Source: an uncultured Lachnospiraceae bacterium
GTDB lineage: Bacteria > Bacillota > Clostridia > Lachnospirales > Lachnospiraceae
NCBI GenBank assembly: GCA_910577045.1
Contig: CAJTLB010000007.1
Coordinates: forward strand, 118,817 to 182,816
Direction of reading: 5' to 3'
DNA: 64,000 bases
Part shown: one piece after another, positions 1 to 9,735 of the stretch
Layout: each line of letters starts with the position of its first letter
How positions within the stretch are numbered: the first letter of the stretch is position 1
Program-made: the position numbers and the translations under genes
Notes under the pieces: generated by a model
Database searches by the model: none
The model's input: the letters and a program-made list of their open reading frames with translations, nothing else
Told to the model about the DNA's origin: nothing

Positions 1-27
1 GAAGAATGAGTTAAGAAAGGAAAGGAT

Positions 28-939
28 ATGAAAATAATTGATGCACATGCGCATATTGTACAAGTAATTGCAGGGTTTGGTTCCCAAGGAGAATTACGAT
101 CTTGTGGAAATGGAAAAGCAATATATGCCAGTGGGCAAATAATTGATATGATACCACCAGGATTGGGGGAGGTAGATGTAACACCAGAAAAAGTAATTGA
201 GTTAATGGATAAGCACAATGTGGAAAAAGCAGTACTTTTGCAAGGCAATTATTTTGGGTTCCAGAATGAGTATACTTGGCAGGCAATACAAAAATATCCT
301 AACCGTTTTACAGGAGCCGCTACTTATGATCCATTTTGTGTAAATAAAGAGAAAATAAAAAAACATTTATTTGAGGAATTAGGGTTTCGCATTGTGAAAT
401 TTGAGGTTAGTAATGGTTCTGGGTTAATGAGTTACCATCCGCCTGTATTATTAGATGGTGAAGTTATGGATGAAGAGTGTTTTTATGCGAATAAAAAAGG
501 GTTAGTGTTTGTAATTGATATTGGCAGGGCAGGAAATCCTTGCTGGCAGATAGAGGCTTTGCGGACAATAGTCCTTCGTTATCCTGATATGAAATTTGTA
601 GTCTGCCATTTGCTAGCACCACAGCAAAAAGATGAGGAAGTTTTTACAAAGGCTTTAAAACGCTTGGCACTACCAAATGTCTGGTTTGATTTAGCGGCAT
701 TGCCAGCTAACCAAAAGCCCGAAACTTATCCATATGAACATGCTAGGCATTATTTAAAGATTGGGAAGGAAATTGTAGGGGCAGATCGTATGATGTTTGG
801 ATCAGATTTGCCATCTACTTTGTGCCGGGACAGTTATACCCATCTGGTTGATTATTTAGCAGACAGCGATGTGTTTACAGAGAAGGAAAAAGAGATGGTT
901 TTTTATCATACCGCAGAAGAAATTTATTTCAACGATTAA
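28..939 (+). CDS. amidohydrolase family 2 (ACMSD-like TIM barrel) protein
   Basis: The 303-residue protein opens with DAHAH, placing the His-x-His metal pair at residues 7 and 9. A second conserved stretch near the C-terminus reads MMFGSDLP, where the Asp is the usual metal or acid-base residue of the amidohydrolase_2 family (PF04909). A central VVCHL supplies a further likely metal-binding His. The family includes hydrolases and non-oxidative decarboxylases of aromatic or small carboxylic acids, so the fold is clear but the substrate is not. The start is supported by AGGAAAGGA just upstream. It has no obvious partner: the next gene has its own candidate promoter. No signal peptide is seen, so it is probably cytosolic. 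Confidence 0.8.
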   Translation: MKIIDAHAHIVQVIAGFGSQGELRSCGNGKAIYASGQIIDMIPPGLGEVDVTPEKVIELMDKHNVEKAVLLQGNYFGFQNEYTWQAIQKYPNRFTGAATYDPFCVNKEKIKKHLFEELGFRIVKFEVSNGSGLMSYHPPVLLDGEVMDEECFYANKKGLVFVIDIGRAGNPCWQIEALRTIVLRYPDMKFVVCHLLAPQQKDEEVFTKALKRLALPNVWFDLAALPANQKPETYPYEHARHYLKIGKEIVGADRMMFGSDLPSTLCRDSYTHLVDYLADSDVFTEKEKEMVFYHTAEEIYFND

Positions 940-1013
940 TAGTAAGGATTCCCCTTCCTCTTAGGTAGAGGAGGAATTGCATAAAACAATTTATAAAGCG
1001 TTTTCTTAAGAGA

Positions 1014-1040
1014 TTGACAATTATAATAGAATGTTATAAG
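1014..1040 (+). promoter_or_regulatory. candidate promoter for the HPt / HD-GYP operon
   Basis: TTGACA at 1014-1019 and TATAAG at 1035-1040 lie about 70 bases before the HPt gene. The 15-base spacer is short for a sigma-A promoter, so this is tentative. A GC-richer hairpin at about 947-978 separates it from the amidohydrolase gene but has no T-run. Confidence 0.4.
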
Positions 1041-1110
1041 ATGGAATTTAATAAACAATAAGTATAAGTAAAGCATCTAACAGAGGATGCGGTATAGAAA
1101 GGGAGATATT

Positions 1111-1470
1111 ATGTTTGATTTAAAAAATGTAGATAGAAAAGTATTAGATTATGAGACAGGATTAGGCCGTTTTATGGGAAAGGAAACTTTATTTGTTAAG
1201 TTTTTAATGAAATTTGTAGATGATAAGTCTTTCCAGAGCTTAAAAGAACAGATAGAGAATGGTGAATGTGAAGAGGCATTTAAGGCAGCACATACTTTAA
1301 AAGGGGTAGCTGCTAACCTTGCTTTTGATGAGTTAGCAAAGGTTGCAGGTGATATTACAGAAGCCCTTCGTGCCCAAAAGTTAGAAGAGGCTATCAAACA
1401 ATTGCCTGTATTGGAAGAAGCATATAAGAAAGTACAAGAACTACTCGTTAAAATTAAGGGAGAAGAATGA
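1111..1470 (+). CDS. HPt (histidine phosphotransfer) domain protein
   Basis: This 119-residue, almost all-helical protein carries the HPt motif AAHTLKGVAANL, with the phosphoryl-accepting His at about residue 61. It would shuttle a phosphoryl group between a hybrid sensor kinase and a response regulator. I chose the ATG at 1111, which has AAAGGGAGA before it, over the in-frame ATG at 1087, which lacks a good ribosome site. Its last four bases overlap the start of the REC/HD-GYP gene, so the two are translationally coupled and the neighbour is the natural acceptor. No kinase lies in the window; the donor must be encoded elsewhere. Confidence 0.85.
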   Translation: MFDLKNVDRKVLDYETGLGRFMGKETLFVKFLMKFVDDKSFQSLKEQIENGECEEAFKAAHTLKGVAANLAFDELAKVAGDITEALRAQKLEEAIKQLPVLEEAYKKVQELLVKIKGEE

Positions 1471-2570
1471 GAACCAAAGCTTTAATTGTAGATGATGTAG
1501 AAATGAACAGGGCCTTATTGTGCGAAATTATGAAAGATAATTTTGATACTCTAGAAGCAGCAGATGGAGAAGAGGCTCTTTCCGTTTTAGATAGGCTGCA
1601 ACAGGAAATAGCAGTTGTACTTTTAGATATTATAATGCCTAAGATGGATGGGTTTGAAGTCTTAGAGAAAATGAAGGCATTAGGTTATCTGGATAAAATT
1701 CCGGTATTATTTATTACAGGGGATACTTCAGAGGAGGCAGAATTAAGAGGGTTTGAACTCGGCATTTCTGACCTTATTAGAAAGCCTTTTAAGCCAACGC
1801 AAGCAAAGAAACGTGTCAATAATATTGTAGAACGGTTTACATATAAAAATTTTTTAGAGGATAAAGTAGATGAACAGACCCATGCCCTTCAAGAACAGAA
1901 TCAAATTCTGATAGAACAAAAAAGAAGGCTAGAAGAGGGAAATGTTAAGATTATTGATGTGCTTGGTACAGTGGTAGAGTATAGGAATTTAGAAAGTGGC
2001 GAGCATATTAAGCGGGTAAAAGGATTTACAGAAATATTAGCAAAGTATGTAATGCAAAATTACCCAGAGTACGGCCTAACAGAGGAAAAGGTGGCAGTGA
2101 TTGCTTCTGCAAGTGCCTTGCATGATATCGGAAAAATAGCAATCCCAGATAATATTTTATTAAAGCCAGGTAAATTAACAGAGGAAGAATTTGAGTATAT
2201 GAAGACACATACTACTAGGGGATATGAGATTCTTAGTAATATTGAAGGCATCTGGGATGACGAGTATCGAAAGGTGGGTTGTGAAATTTGTAGGTATCAT
2301 CATGAACGCTATAATGGAAAAGGGTATCCAGACCATTTAATAGGAGAAGAAATCCCTATCTCTGCCCAGATTGTATCAGTAGCAGATGTTTATGATGCAC
2401 TAGTTAGTAAACGAGTATATAAATCTGCGTTTGAGAAAGAACAAGCATTCCAAATGATATTAGATGGGAAATGTGGCGTATTTTCCCCTAAGTTAATGGA
2501 ATGCTTTAAAAGTGCGAAAGAAGAGTTTGAGGGTTTTGCAACTTCTATATCAGTTCCCCATATACTATAG
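1467..2570 (+). CDS. response regulator with HD-GYP output (predicted c-di-GMP phosphodiesterase)
   Basis: The 367-residue protein has an N-terminal receiver domain (about 1-120) with the acidic pair DD at 9-10 and phospho-acceptor Asp54 in LLDIIMPKMDG. A coiled-coil linker follows at about 130-160. The C-terminal HD-GYP domain carries HDIGK and the full HHERYNGKGYP motif. HD-GYP domains with this signature hydrolyse cyclic di-GMP, so phosphorylation would control second-messenger turnover. The gene overlaps the HPt gene by 4 bases, implying a phosphorelay. The metal-binding HD and the GYP-loop residues are intact, so activity is expected. Confidence 0.9.
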   Translation: MRTKALIVDDVEMNRALLCEIMKDNFDTLEAADGEEALSVLDRLQQEIAVVLLDIIMPKMDGFEVLEKMKALGYLDKIPVLFITGDTSEEAELRGFELGISDLIRKPFKPTQAKKRVNNIVERFTYKNFLEDKVDEQTHALQEQNQILIEQKRRLEEGNVKIIDVLGTVVEYRNLESGEHIKRVKGFTEILAKYVMQNYPEYGLTEEKVAVIASASALHDIGKIAIPDNILLKPGKLTEEEFEYMKTHTTRGYEILSNIEGIWDDEYRKVGCEICRYHHERYNGKGYPDHLIGEEIPISAQIVSVADVYDALVSKRVYKSAFEKEQAFQMILDGKCGVFSPKLMECFKSAKEEFEGFATSISVPHIL

Positions 2571-2589
2571 AAAAATGGTAGGAGAACCT

Positions 2590-4296
2590 ATGCCAGAAGA
2601 AATGGATTGCAGGCAAAAAATATTGTCAAATGATTACAAGGATTTTCTGGTGAATACTAGGGAAGAAACACTATTTAGTATAGTAAATGAAACAAGGGTA
2701 TGTGTACAGAGGGTGTTAGGGGAATATCGTATTCTTAATGCTAGAGAAGGGCCAGAAGAGAGGCAATTGGCAACACTTGGTTTTCAAACTGTCCCAAAGC
2801 TTTATACAATAACAGATTCAACGAATATGGATGTAAGTGGGATTACAAAGCTTAGGAACCAGCCTTATTTAAGTTTAGATGGAAGTGGCATATTGGTGGG
2901 TTTAATTGATACAGGGATTGATTATATGCATCCAGTGTTCCGCTATTCAGATGGCAGTACGCGTATTATAGGCATCTGGGATCAGACAATCCAAACAGGA
3001 GAAACACCACCTGGCATTATGTATGGGAGTGAATATCGGAAGGAATTAATTGACGAAGCATTAAAATTGCCAGATCCGCATGAGCTAGTACCTACGGATG
3101 ATGAAATAGGACATGGGACTTTTATGGCAGGAATTGCAGCAGGGGGTGAAGATGTCCAGAATGATTTTATTGGGGCGGCCCCCAATGCTTTTATTGCCAT
3201 GGTTAAGTTGAAAGAGGCAAAACCATATTTAAAAGAGTTTTTTCGTGTAAAAGAAGGCGCGTATGCGGTACAAGAAAATGATATTATGATGGGAATTAAA
3301 TATTTGCTTGATACAGCAGGGCGTATGAATATGCCATTGGTAATATTAATTACGTTAGGGACAAATATGGGAGGCCATGAAACAGGAACATATCTTAGCA
3401 ATCTTTTATCTGATATTTCTTCTTATATTGGATTATGTACAGTTGTGTCAGGAGGAAATGAAGGAGCTGAGAATAGCCATTATAGGAGCAGGGTTCCATC
3501 TACAGAATCAGTGGATACAGTAGAATTAACAGTTGCGAAAGGAAGCATAGGTTTTACAATGGAATTTTGGACAACAATTCCAGCTTCTGTTTCTTTTTCT
3601 ATTATATCGCCTACTGGGGAACGGATTCGGGATGTAAGGGTACGACCGGGAAAACATGAAGAATATCAATTTGTATTTGAAAATACAGAGATTACAGTGG
3701 ACTATATTATTCCGTTTGGGGTAGAAGGGGATAATGTAATTTTTTTACGTTTTATTAACCCTACTCCAGGATTATGGAGGATACAAGTAAGTGGGCAGTT
3801 TATTAGCCCTGAGGAAAATTTTGATATATGGCTTCCTGTGCGAGATTTTATGGGGGAAGGGACTTATTTTTTACGCCCTGATCCTTATATTACACTGACA
3901 GATCCAGCGAATACGCCAAGGGTAATTACGGTATCAGCATATAACCATAAAGATAATAGCATTTATTTAAGATCAGGAAGAGGCTATACAAGAAGGGGGG
4001 ATATTAAGCCAGATATAGCAGCACCCGGTGTAAATGTTTTTGGGCCTGCGCCAGGTGGAGGTTTTACATCACAAAGTGGCGCTAGTGTAGCGGCGGCACA
4101 TGTGGCAGGTGGCAGCGCATTAATGTTAGAATGGGGAATGGGAAGAAATAATATTTACTCTATGGATACAGGAAGTATTAAAGGATATCTAATACGTGGC
4201 GCAGATCGTGTGCCAAATGGGATTTATCCAAATAGGGAGTGGGGATACGGCAGGTTTAACTTGTATCAAGCATTTGAGCAATTGAGGAATTCTTAA
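2590..4296 (+). CDS. S8 family (subtilisin-like) serine protease, Csp-like
   Basis: The 568-residue protein contains the full catalytic triad: Asp about 107 in LIDTGID, His about 175 in GHGTFMAG, and Ser about 499 in SGASVAAAHVAG. A long insertion between His and Ser holds a beta-rich domain. This architecture matches the clostridial S8 peptidases related to the Csp germination proteases. No signal peptide is evident at the chosen start (ATG 2590, preceded by TAGGAGA); an in-frame ATG at 2575 is possible. It lies between the HD-GYP gene and an ABC exporter but is separated from the latter by a terminator-like hairpin, so a shared job is not demonstrated. A role in spore germination or in processing an exported peptide is inference. 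Confidence 0.85.
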   Translation: MPEEMDCRQKILSNDYKDFLVNTREETLFSIVNETRVCVQRVLGEYRILNAREGPEERQLATLGFQTVPKLYTITDSTNMDVSGITKLRNQPYLSLDGSGILVGLIDTGIDYMHPVFRYSDGSTRIIGIWDQTIQTGETPPGIMYGSEYRKELIDEALKLPDPHELVPTDDEIGHGTFMAGIAAGGEDVQNDFIGAAPNAFIAMVKLKEAKPYLKEFFRVKEGAYAVQENDIMMGIKYLLDTAGRMNMPLVILITLGTNMGGHETGTYLSNLLSDISSYIGLCTVVSGGNEGAENSHYRSRVPSTESVDTVELTVAKGSIGFTMEFWTTIPASVSFSIISPTGERIRDVRVRPGKHEEYQFVFENTEITVDYIIPFGVEGDNVIFLRFINPTPGLWRIQVSGQFISPEENFDIWLPVRDFMGEGTYFLRPDPYITLTDPANTPRVITVSAYNHKDNSIYLRSGRGYTRRGDIKPDIAAPGVNVFGPAPGGGFTSQSGASVAAAHVAGGSALMLEWGMGRNNIYSMDTGSIKGYLIRGADRVPNGIYPNREWGYGRFNLYQAFEQLRNS

Positions 4297-4327
4297 AAGG
4301 TTATATTTGGTACAATGATAATATAAA

Positions 4328-4370
4328 AAGTCTTTCAATATAGTTTTTGTGATATTGGGAGGCTTTTTTA
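4328..4370 (+). terminator. Rho-independent terminator after the protease gene
   Basis: An imperfect inverted repeat (AGTCTTTCAATATAG against ATATTGGGAGGCT) is followed by a run of seven T. It lies between the protease stop and the ABC exporter start, splitting them into separate transcription units or acting as an attenuator. Confidence 0.65.
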
Positions 4371-4389
4371 CTTTTATGGGAGGGATGTT

Positions 4390-6189
4390 ATGAAAATTAT
4401 AAAGAATAATTTATATATTATAAAGCTATGCTATAAAGCAGATCCCTTATGGATTATTATGCAGGTGCTTTCTACTGTGTTAGGGTATGTACTTAATACA
4501 TTTATATCTATTTACTTTTTAAAGTATATTATTGAAGCAATCGAAGGGAACCGTAGCTATGGGGAAGCACTATTTCTGATTTTTGGCATGTTTTTTTGCA
4601 ATGTTGTGGTAAATTTAATGGATTCTTATACGTTGGATATATTAGAACCAAAGGGGTTGGTAAAAGTAACAGCTTTATTAATGGAAATGTTGTATGGACA
4701 GGCTATTTCTGTAGATTTGAGCTGTTATGAAAATCCAGAGTTTTATGATACTTATACAAAGGCGAATGAACAGGTAACAGGTTATGCCAGTACCATTATC
4801 CGTACCATAACAAGAGTAATGGGGATATTAGTAAGTCTTGTAGTAGCAGTTTTTTCTATTGTTGTATGTGAGCCTTTTGTTATTGTAATTGTAGTCTTAC
4901 CCGTACTTGTTGAACAGTTTTTGGTAAAAAAGTATACAGAATACAAATTTAATAGGGATAGAGATACAGCTTATGACAGAAGAAAAGTAGAGTATGTTAA
5001 TAGGACAGTATATTTATCGGAATTTGCCAAAGATATACGCCTTAGCAATATTTTTTCCCCAATTATGAGGAGCCTAGAACATGCAATGAAGCAGATGAGG
5101 AAAACGTCAAAGGAATATGGGGTTAAAATAGCTATTGTACGTTTTTTTCGTACCATTATGGCAGAACTTTTTGTATATCTTGGCGTGCAAATATTGATTG
5201 TATACCAGTATTTAGTCCATTCTGCTTATAGTTTAGGGAATTTATCCATGTTATTAAATGCTGCCAGCGAATTTTCTGATTTAATAGGAGGTTTCTCTTG
5301 GGCAAGGAATGATATTTATGAATGTGGCATGTTTATTGAAAATTTTCGGACTTTTATGGATTATAAAACTAAAATGCCGGAAAATGAAAATGGAAAAATT
5401 CCAAATAGAGAAAGTGTAGATATTTGTTTTAAAAATGTGGGGTTTACCTATGAAGGAAGTAAAACTCCTGTATTAAAAAATCTAAACCTTACTATTCCAA
5501 AAGGGCAGAAAATTGCAATTGTAGGGCATAATGGCGCAGGAAAGTCTACATTTGTCAAACTTCTTATGCGCTTATATGATACAACAGAAGGAAGCATTGA
5601 AGTTGATGGAATCGATATAAAGGAATACCGGCTTAGTGCATATAGGGAAATATTTGGGACTATTTTCCAAGATTTTAAAGTATTTGCAGCAAGTGTGACA
5701 GATAATATTTTATTACATGGGAATGCAACAGAAAGAGATAAGGAACGTGTAAAAGAGGCGTTGCAAAATAGTGGGATTTACAAAAAAATTTGTGAGTTAA
5801 AAAATGGGATAGATAGCCAGCTTACAAAAGAGTTTGATAAAGAAGGTGCACTTTTGTCAGGAGGTGAGTTCCAAAAATTGGCAGTTGCCAGAGTGTTTGC
5901 CAAGGATTGTGAAATTTGTATATTAGATGAACCGTCAAGTGCGTTAGATCCTTTAAGTGAATATGAGATTTTTGAAAATATGTTAAAAGCGTGTGAGGGA
6001 AAGACCATTATTTTTATTTCACACCGTTTGTCATCTACTGTTATGGCAGATAAGATTTATATGCTGGAAAAAGGAGAAATAGTAGGAAGTGGGAGCCATG
6101 CTGAATTAATGAAGCAGAATGGAAAATATGCAGAAATGTACCATATGCAGGCAAAACGTTATCAGGAGGAACAGGCATATGAAGCTTAA
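4390..6189 (+). CDS. ABC exporter half-transporter, first subunit
   Basis: The 599-residue protein has an N-terminal transmembrane domain with about six hydrophobic segments (about 1-310). The C-terminal nucleotide-binding domain carries Walker A GHNGAGKST, signature LSGGE, Walker B ILDEPSSALDP with the catalytic Glu, and H-loop ISHRLS. It overlaps the second subunit gene by 11 bases, so the two probably form a heterodimeric exporter. The family exports peptides, lipids or drugs; no substrate gene is visible. A paralogous pair with the same order lies at 17642-21278. No C39 peptidase domain is fused to it, so leader cleavage, if any, would need a separate protease. Confidence 0.85.
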   Translation: MKIIKNNLYIIKLCYKADPLWIIMQVLSTVLGYVLNTFISIYFLKYIIEAIEGNRSYGEALFLIFGMFFCNVVVNLMDSYTLDILEPKGLVKVTALLMEMLYGQAISVDLSCYENPEFYDTYTKANEQVTGYASTIIRTITRVMGILVSLVVAVFSIVVCEPFVIVIVVLPVLVEQFLVKKYTEYKFNRDRDTAYDRRKVEYVNRTVYLSEFAKDIRLSNIFSPIMRSLEHAMKQMRKTSKEYGVKIAIVRFFRTIMAELFVYLGVQILIVYQYLVHSAYSLGNLSMLLNAASEFSDLIGGFSWARNDIYECGMFIENFRTFMDYKTKMPENENGKIPNRESVDICFKNVGFTYEGSKTPVLKNLNLTIPKGQKIAIVGHNGAGKSTFVKLLMRLYDTTEGSIEVDGIDIKEYRLSAYREIFGTIFQDFKVFAASVTDNILLHGNATERDKERVKEALQNSGIYKKICELKNGIDSQLTKEFDKEGALLSGGEFQKLAVARVFAKDCEICILDEPSSALDPLSEYEIFENMLKACEGKTIIFISHRLSSTVMADKIYMLEKGEIVGSGSHAELMKQNGKYAEMYHMQAKRYQEEQAYEA

Positions 6190-7966
6190 AAGAATTATTG
6201 CAAATGGGGCATTAGCTTTAAAATATTATATGAAATATGTGCCGGTACTTTTCTTTGGGGAGTTGTTATTTACAATATTGGTTTCTGCAGTATGGGCAAT
6301 CCAAGGGCCAATTACGACAAAATATTTATTAGATGCTTTAGTAAACCGAAAACCATTAAAGGAAGTGCTACTTTTTCTAATTATTGTTACTATCCTAGTA
6401 TTTATCCGCCATATTTATGCTTGTTATATTGTAGAATATCTGCGGACGGTAGCATTGATTACTGTGCAGGAAAAGATGTTGAAGGAACTACATAAAAAGG
6501 CTTCTACGCTGGATTTGGAATATTATGAGACACCAGAGTTTTATACAGAATATGTTTGGGCAGCACAGCAGGCAAATGAGGAATTTAAAAAAATCTATAA
6601 TTCTTTTGTAGTAATTGTAGCAAGGTTGTCAGAAACATTATTTTTAGGTGGCGTTATGGTTGCATTAGATCCAGTGTTATTAGTAATGGCAGTCCTTATG
6701 GGTATAATAAGGTTTGCAGCCCAAAGGAAACAAATCGGTCTGCGCTATCAGGCAAATATGGAAGTAAAACCCATAGAGCGTGAAAGGGATTATGCAAAAA
6801 GAGTTTTTTATTTAAGCGATTATGCAAAGGAAATCCGAATGTCTAAAATACATGAGGTAATTTACCAGAGGTTTGTAATAGCAAATGAAAAATTATGTTG
6901 TATTTGGGATAAATATGGAAAGAAAAGGTTTGCAATTTCTGCAGTTGCCAATGTAGCAATGGATGTATTTGGGATATTGGGGATGTATGCTTATTTGGCG
7001 TATGGGGCAATGGTAACACATACAGTTTCGTTAGGGGATTTTGGTGCCTTGTTACAGTCAGCAGGGCGGTTTTCTCACCGGTTACGCCAAGTGCTAATAG
7101 TGACAATGGATTTTGCTGAAAAATGTATGTATGTGGATAAATTCCGTAATTTTATGGAATATCAGCCTAAGATTGAACAGCAAAAGGGAATAGAGCCAGA
7201 TAAAGAAATGAAACCGTTAATATTAAAGGATGTATCTTTTACTTACTATGGAGAGAATAAGCCAAGCCTAAAGCATGTAAATATGACAATCCATCCTTAT
7301 GAAAAGGTGGCAATTGTTGGCTATAATGGTGCTGGCAAAACAACATTAATAAAGTTATTGATGAGGCTGTATGATCCTACAGAGGGAGGAATTTATATAG
7401 GGGATACGAATATTAAAGAATATGACGTGGAAAAATACCGAAAAGAATTTGCGGCAGTATTCCAAGATTACCAAATTTTTGCAGCAACATTGGGTGAAAA
7501 TGTAGTAATGGATTATGTAAAGGAACAAGAAAAAGAGAAAGTGCAGTCTGCACTATTACACAGTAGTTTTGATGATAAGCTAAAAAAGCTTCCACTAGGG
7601 ATTAATACGCCTCTTACAAAGGAATTTGAAAAAGACGGCGTAGATTTATCGGGTGGAGAAAAACAAAAAGTAGCAATAGCCAGGGCATTTTATAAGGATT
7701 CCCATTATGCAGTAATGGATGAGCCATCTAGTGCACTTGATCCAATTGCAGAATACAAGTTAAACCAAAATATGATGGAAATAGCAAAAAATAGGACGGT
7801 TATTTTTATTTCCCACAGGCTGTCGACAACGGTTATGGCAGATAAAATTTATATGTTTGAAAGAGGAGAAATTATTGAGCAAGGAAGCCATAGTGAATTA
7901 ATGGCATTAGATGGGAAATATGCAGAGATGTTTAAAAAACAAGCAATTAATTATCAGGCTGGGTAA
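6179..7966 (+). CDS. ABC exporter half-transporter, second subunit
   Basis: This 595-residue partner of the preceding subunit has the same layout: membrane domain, then an ATPase domain with Walker A GYNGAGKTT, signature LSGGE, Walker B VMDEPSSALDP and ISHRLSTT. I start it at ATG 6179 because AGGAGGA lies 8 bases upstream inside the end of the previous gene; a longer reading from 6119 has no ribosome site. Both ATPase halves of the pair keep consensus catalytic residues, unlike many heterodimeric exporters with one degenerate site. The next ORF is about 190 bases away, with no terminator seen between. Confidence 0.85.
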   Translation: MKLKRIIANGALALKYYMKYVPVLFFGELLFTILVSAVWAIQGPITTKYLLDALVNRKPLKEVLLFLIIVTILVFIRHIYACYIVEYLRTVALITVQEKMLKELHKKASTLDLEYYETPEFYTEYVWAAQQANEEFKKIYNSFVVIVARLSETLFLGGVMVALDPVLLVMAVLMGIIRFAAQRKQIGLRYQANMEVKPIERERDYAKRVFYLSDYAKEIRMSKIHEVIYQRFVIANEKLCCIWDKYGKKRFAISAVANVAMDVFGILGMYAYLAYGAMVTHTVSLGDFGALLQSAGRFSHRLRQVLIVTMDFAEKCMYVDKFRNFMEYQPKIEQQKGIEPDKEMKPLILKDVSFTYYGENKPSLKHVNMTIHPYEKVAIVGYNGAGKTTLIKLLMRLYDPTEGGIYIGDTNIKEYDVEKYRKEFAAVFQDYQIFAATLGENVVMDYVKEQEKEKVQSALLHSSFDDKLKKLPLGINTPLTKEFEKDGVDLSGGEKQKVAIARAFYKDSHYAVMDEPSSALDPIAEYKLNQNMMEIAKNRTVIFISHRLSTTVMADKIYMFERGEIIEQGSHSELMALDGKYAEMFKKQAINYQAG

Positions 7967-8153
7967 ATAGATTCTTTAATGGTGGCAATTAAGTGAAAAA
8001 ATAAAGAAGATAATAGGATAAGGTGGGAGTGGGTAAATAGGAAAGTAAAGTTGAGAAGATGCTTGTAGATGGTTATGGTATATGCTATGATAAAGGTAGT
8101 AGGTATTTGTAATTAGGAAGTTGTATAAAAATTATGGAATGGGGTGTATAAGA

Positions 8154-8624
8154 ATGAGGAAATCATGGTGGAAGGTCCCATTGTATTGTATAATTGCCAG
8201 TTGGCTTTGTTTTCAAATAGAGACAAGGTTTTTGGCAAAATTTACATTAAAAGAACTTCCAGATGGGACAATTACAGTGAACCATACTCGTTGGATGATT
8301 ATGACAGGCATGGTATTTATAATTGTACTTGTGGTAGGCGGACGAACCTTTTTCCATAACATGACATATAAGGAATTGTTTTGTTCATCTTCTATTCTAG
8401 TTGCTTTAAATATAATATTGGGCCTTATTTCATATAAGAGACAAGAAGGTTTTTGGATTTATTGGATTGAATGTTCAGAATGGAGCAGTATTATAACACA
8501 GATATTGAGTCGAATAAATAGGAACCAATGGATTAATATGGTTATTGCTTGGATGTCGCCATATTTATTTGTTCTTTTTGGGAAGAAAAATAATCTTGTT
8601 ATAGATAATAGAAAGAATAAGTAG
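8154..8624 (+). CDS. small membrane protein of unknown function
   Basis: The 156-residue product is hydrophobic, with about four likely membrane-spanning stretches: residues 5-22, 45-64, 74-92 and a weaker C-terminal one. Loops are short and the tail is basic. I do not recognise a family. ATG 8154 is preferred because GGGGTG lies a few bases upstream; in-frame TTG 8121 and ATG 8139 are alternatives. It may be co-transcribed with the ABC exporter, but the roughly 190-base gap holds no other signal. It could be an immunity or accessory membrane protein for the exporter, which is speculation. Confidence 0.5.
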   Translation: MRKSWWKVPLYCIIASWLCFQIETRFLAKFTLKELPDGTITVNHTRWMIMTGMVFIIVLVVGGRTFFHNMTYKELFCSSSILVALNIILGLISYKRQEGFWIYWIECSEWSSIITQILSRINRNQWINMVIAWMSPYLFVLFGKKNNLVIDNRKNK

Positions 8625-8655
8625 AAGGCTGAAAGACAAGAGGAAGGGAAGACAA

Positions 8656-9620
8656 ATGCAGGCTAACGGAGGGATAAAGGTAAACCGGGAGTATAAAGAC
8701 CGACTGTTCCGAATGATATTTGGGGCAGAGGAAAATAAGCATTATTTGTTAAGCTTATATAACGCGATTAACCATACTTCCTATACAAAAAAGAAGATAT
8801 AGAAATTACCACATTAGAAGATGTTATTTATGTAAAAATGAAAAATGATGTATCCTTTTTATTAGATTCCCAGCTAAGTTTGTATGAACATCAAAGTTCC
8901 TATAACCCTAATATGCCATTGAGGGGAATGATGTATTTTTCACATTTATATTTACAAATCCTTTCAAAGCAAAAAAGGGATATTTATAGCAATAGTTTGG
9001 TAAAAATCCCTACGCCCCGTTATATTGTATTTTATAATGGAGATGAGAAAGAGGAAGAGTATATCGAATTGAAATTATCAGATGCCTTTGAAAAGGAAGA
9101 TAAAACAGGAAGATTCGAATGGACAGCAAGTATGCTAAATATTAATTTTGGGAAAAACCAAGAATTATTAGGGAAATGTAAGGCATTATATGAGTATGCA
9201 TCTTATATAGAAAAAGTAAAGAAATATAAGAAAAAAATGTCATTGAGAGAGGCAGTGGATAGGGCAGTAAATGAAGCAATTGAAGAGAATTACTTAGATG
9301 GTTTTTTCCGAACACATAAGGAAGGAGTGATAGATGTGTCATTGACAGAATATAATGAAGCGGAATTTATTGAAAATCGAAGGGAAGAGGGAAGAAAGGA
9401 AGGAAGAGAGGAAGGAAGGAAAGAGGGGGAAAAGGAAGGGCTTGCAAAGGGAAAAAAAGAAGGACTTGCAAAGGGAAAAAAAGAAGGGCTTGCAAAGGGA
9501 AAATTGGAATTAATAACGAATATGTTACAGAATGGATATAGTTACGAACAAATTTCTACAATGATAAATATGACAGTAAATGAGATAAAAGAATTGGAAG
9601 AACAAGTAATGGTAAAATAG
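8656..9620 (+). pseudogene. Rpn/PD-(D/E)XK nuclease family transposase-like gene, frameshifted
   Basis: The reading frame starts at ATG 8656 (RBS AGGAAGGGAAG) and encodes the usual N-terminus of Rpn-type proteins (VNREYKDRLFRMIFG). It hits a stop about 48 codons in. The rest of the protein continues in the -1 frame from about 8796 to the stop at 9620, including EITTLEDVIYVKMKNDVSF and the IPTPRYIVFYNG stretch typical of the family. The break falls in a six-A run, in the context A AAA AAG. A one-base deletion from A7 to A6, or -1 slippage on this heptamer, would both explain it. The C-terminus has a strongly charged tandem repeat (KEGLAKGK-type units at about 9390-9500) predicted as coiled coil, as is common in these proteins. 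The family includes recombination-promoting nucleases. Confidence 0.75.
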
Positions 9621-9623
9621 CCT

Positions 9624-9666
9624 AAAAATGCTGGGATTTTTATAAAATAAAAATTCCGGCGTTTTT
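9624..9666 (+). terminator. Rho-independent terminator after the Rpn-like gene
   Basis: The arms AATGCTGGGATTTTTAT and ATAAAAATTCCGGCGTT pair across a short A-rich loop, and the right arm ends in a T-run at 9661-9666. It closes the Rpn-like gene. Confidence 0.65.
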
Positions 9667-9735
9667 AGATCAAAGATAAGATGCAGTTGGTTTACAAAAT
9701 TCAAAATAAAATTATATACAAAGAAAGGAATAGGT

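Noticed and set aside
8050..8120. 17-codon ORF (MLVDGYGICYDKG...) as a peptide precursor for the ABC exporter
   Set aside because: No convincing ribosome site, and neither a double-Gly leader nor modification-type residues.
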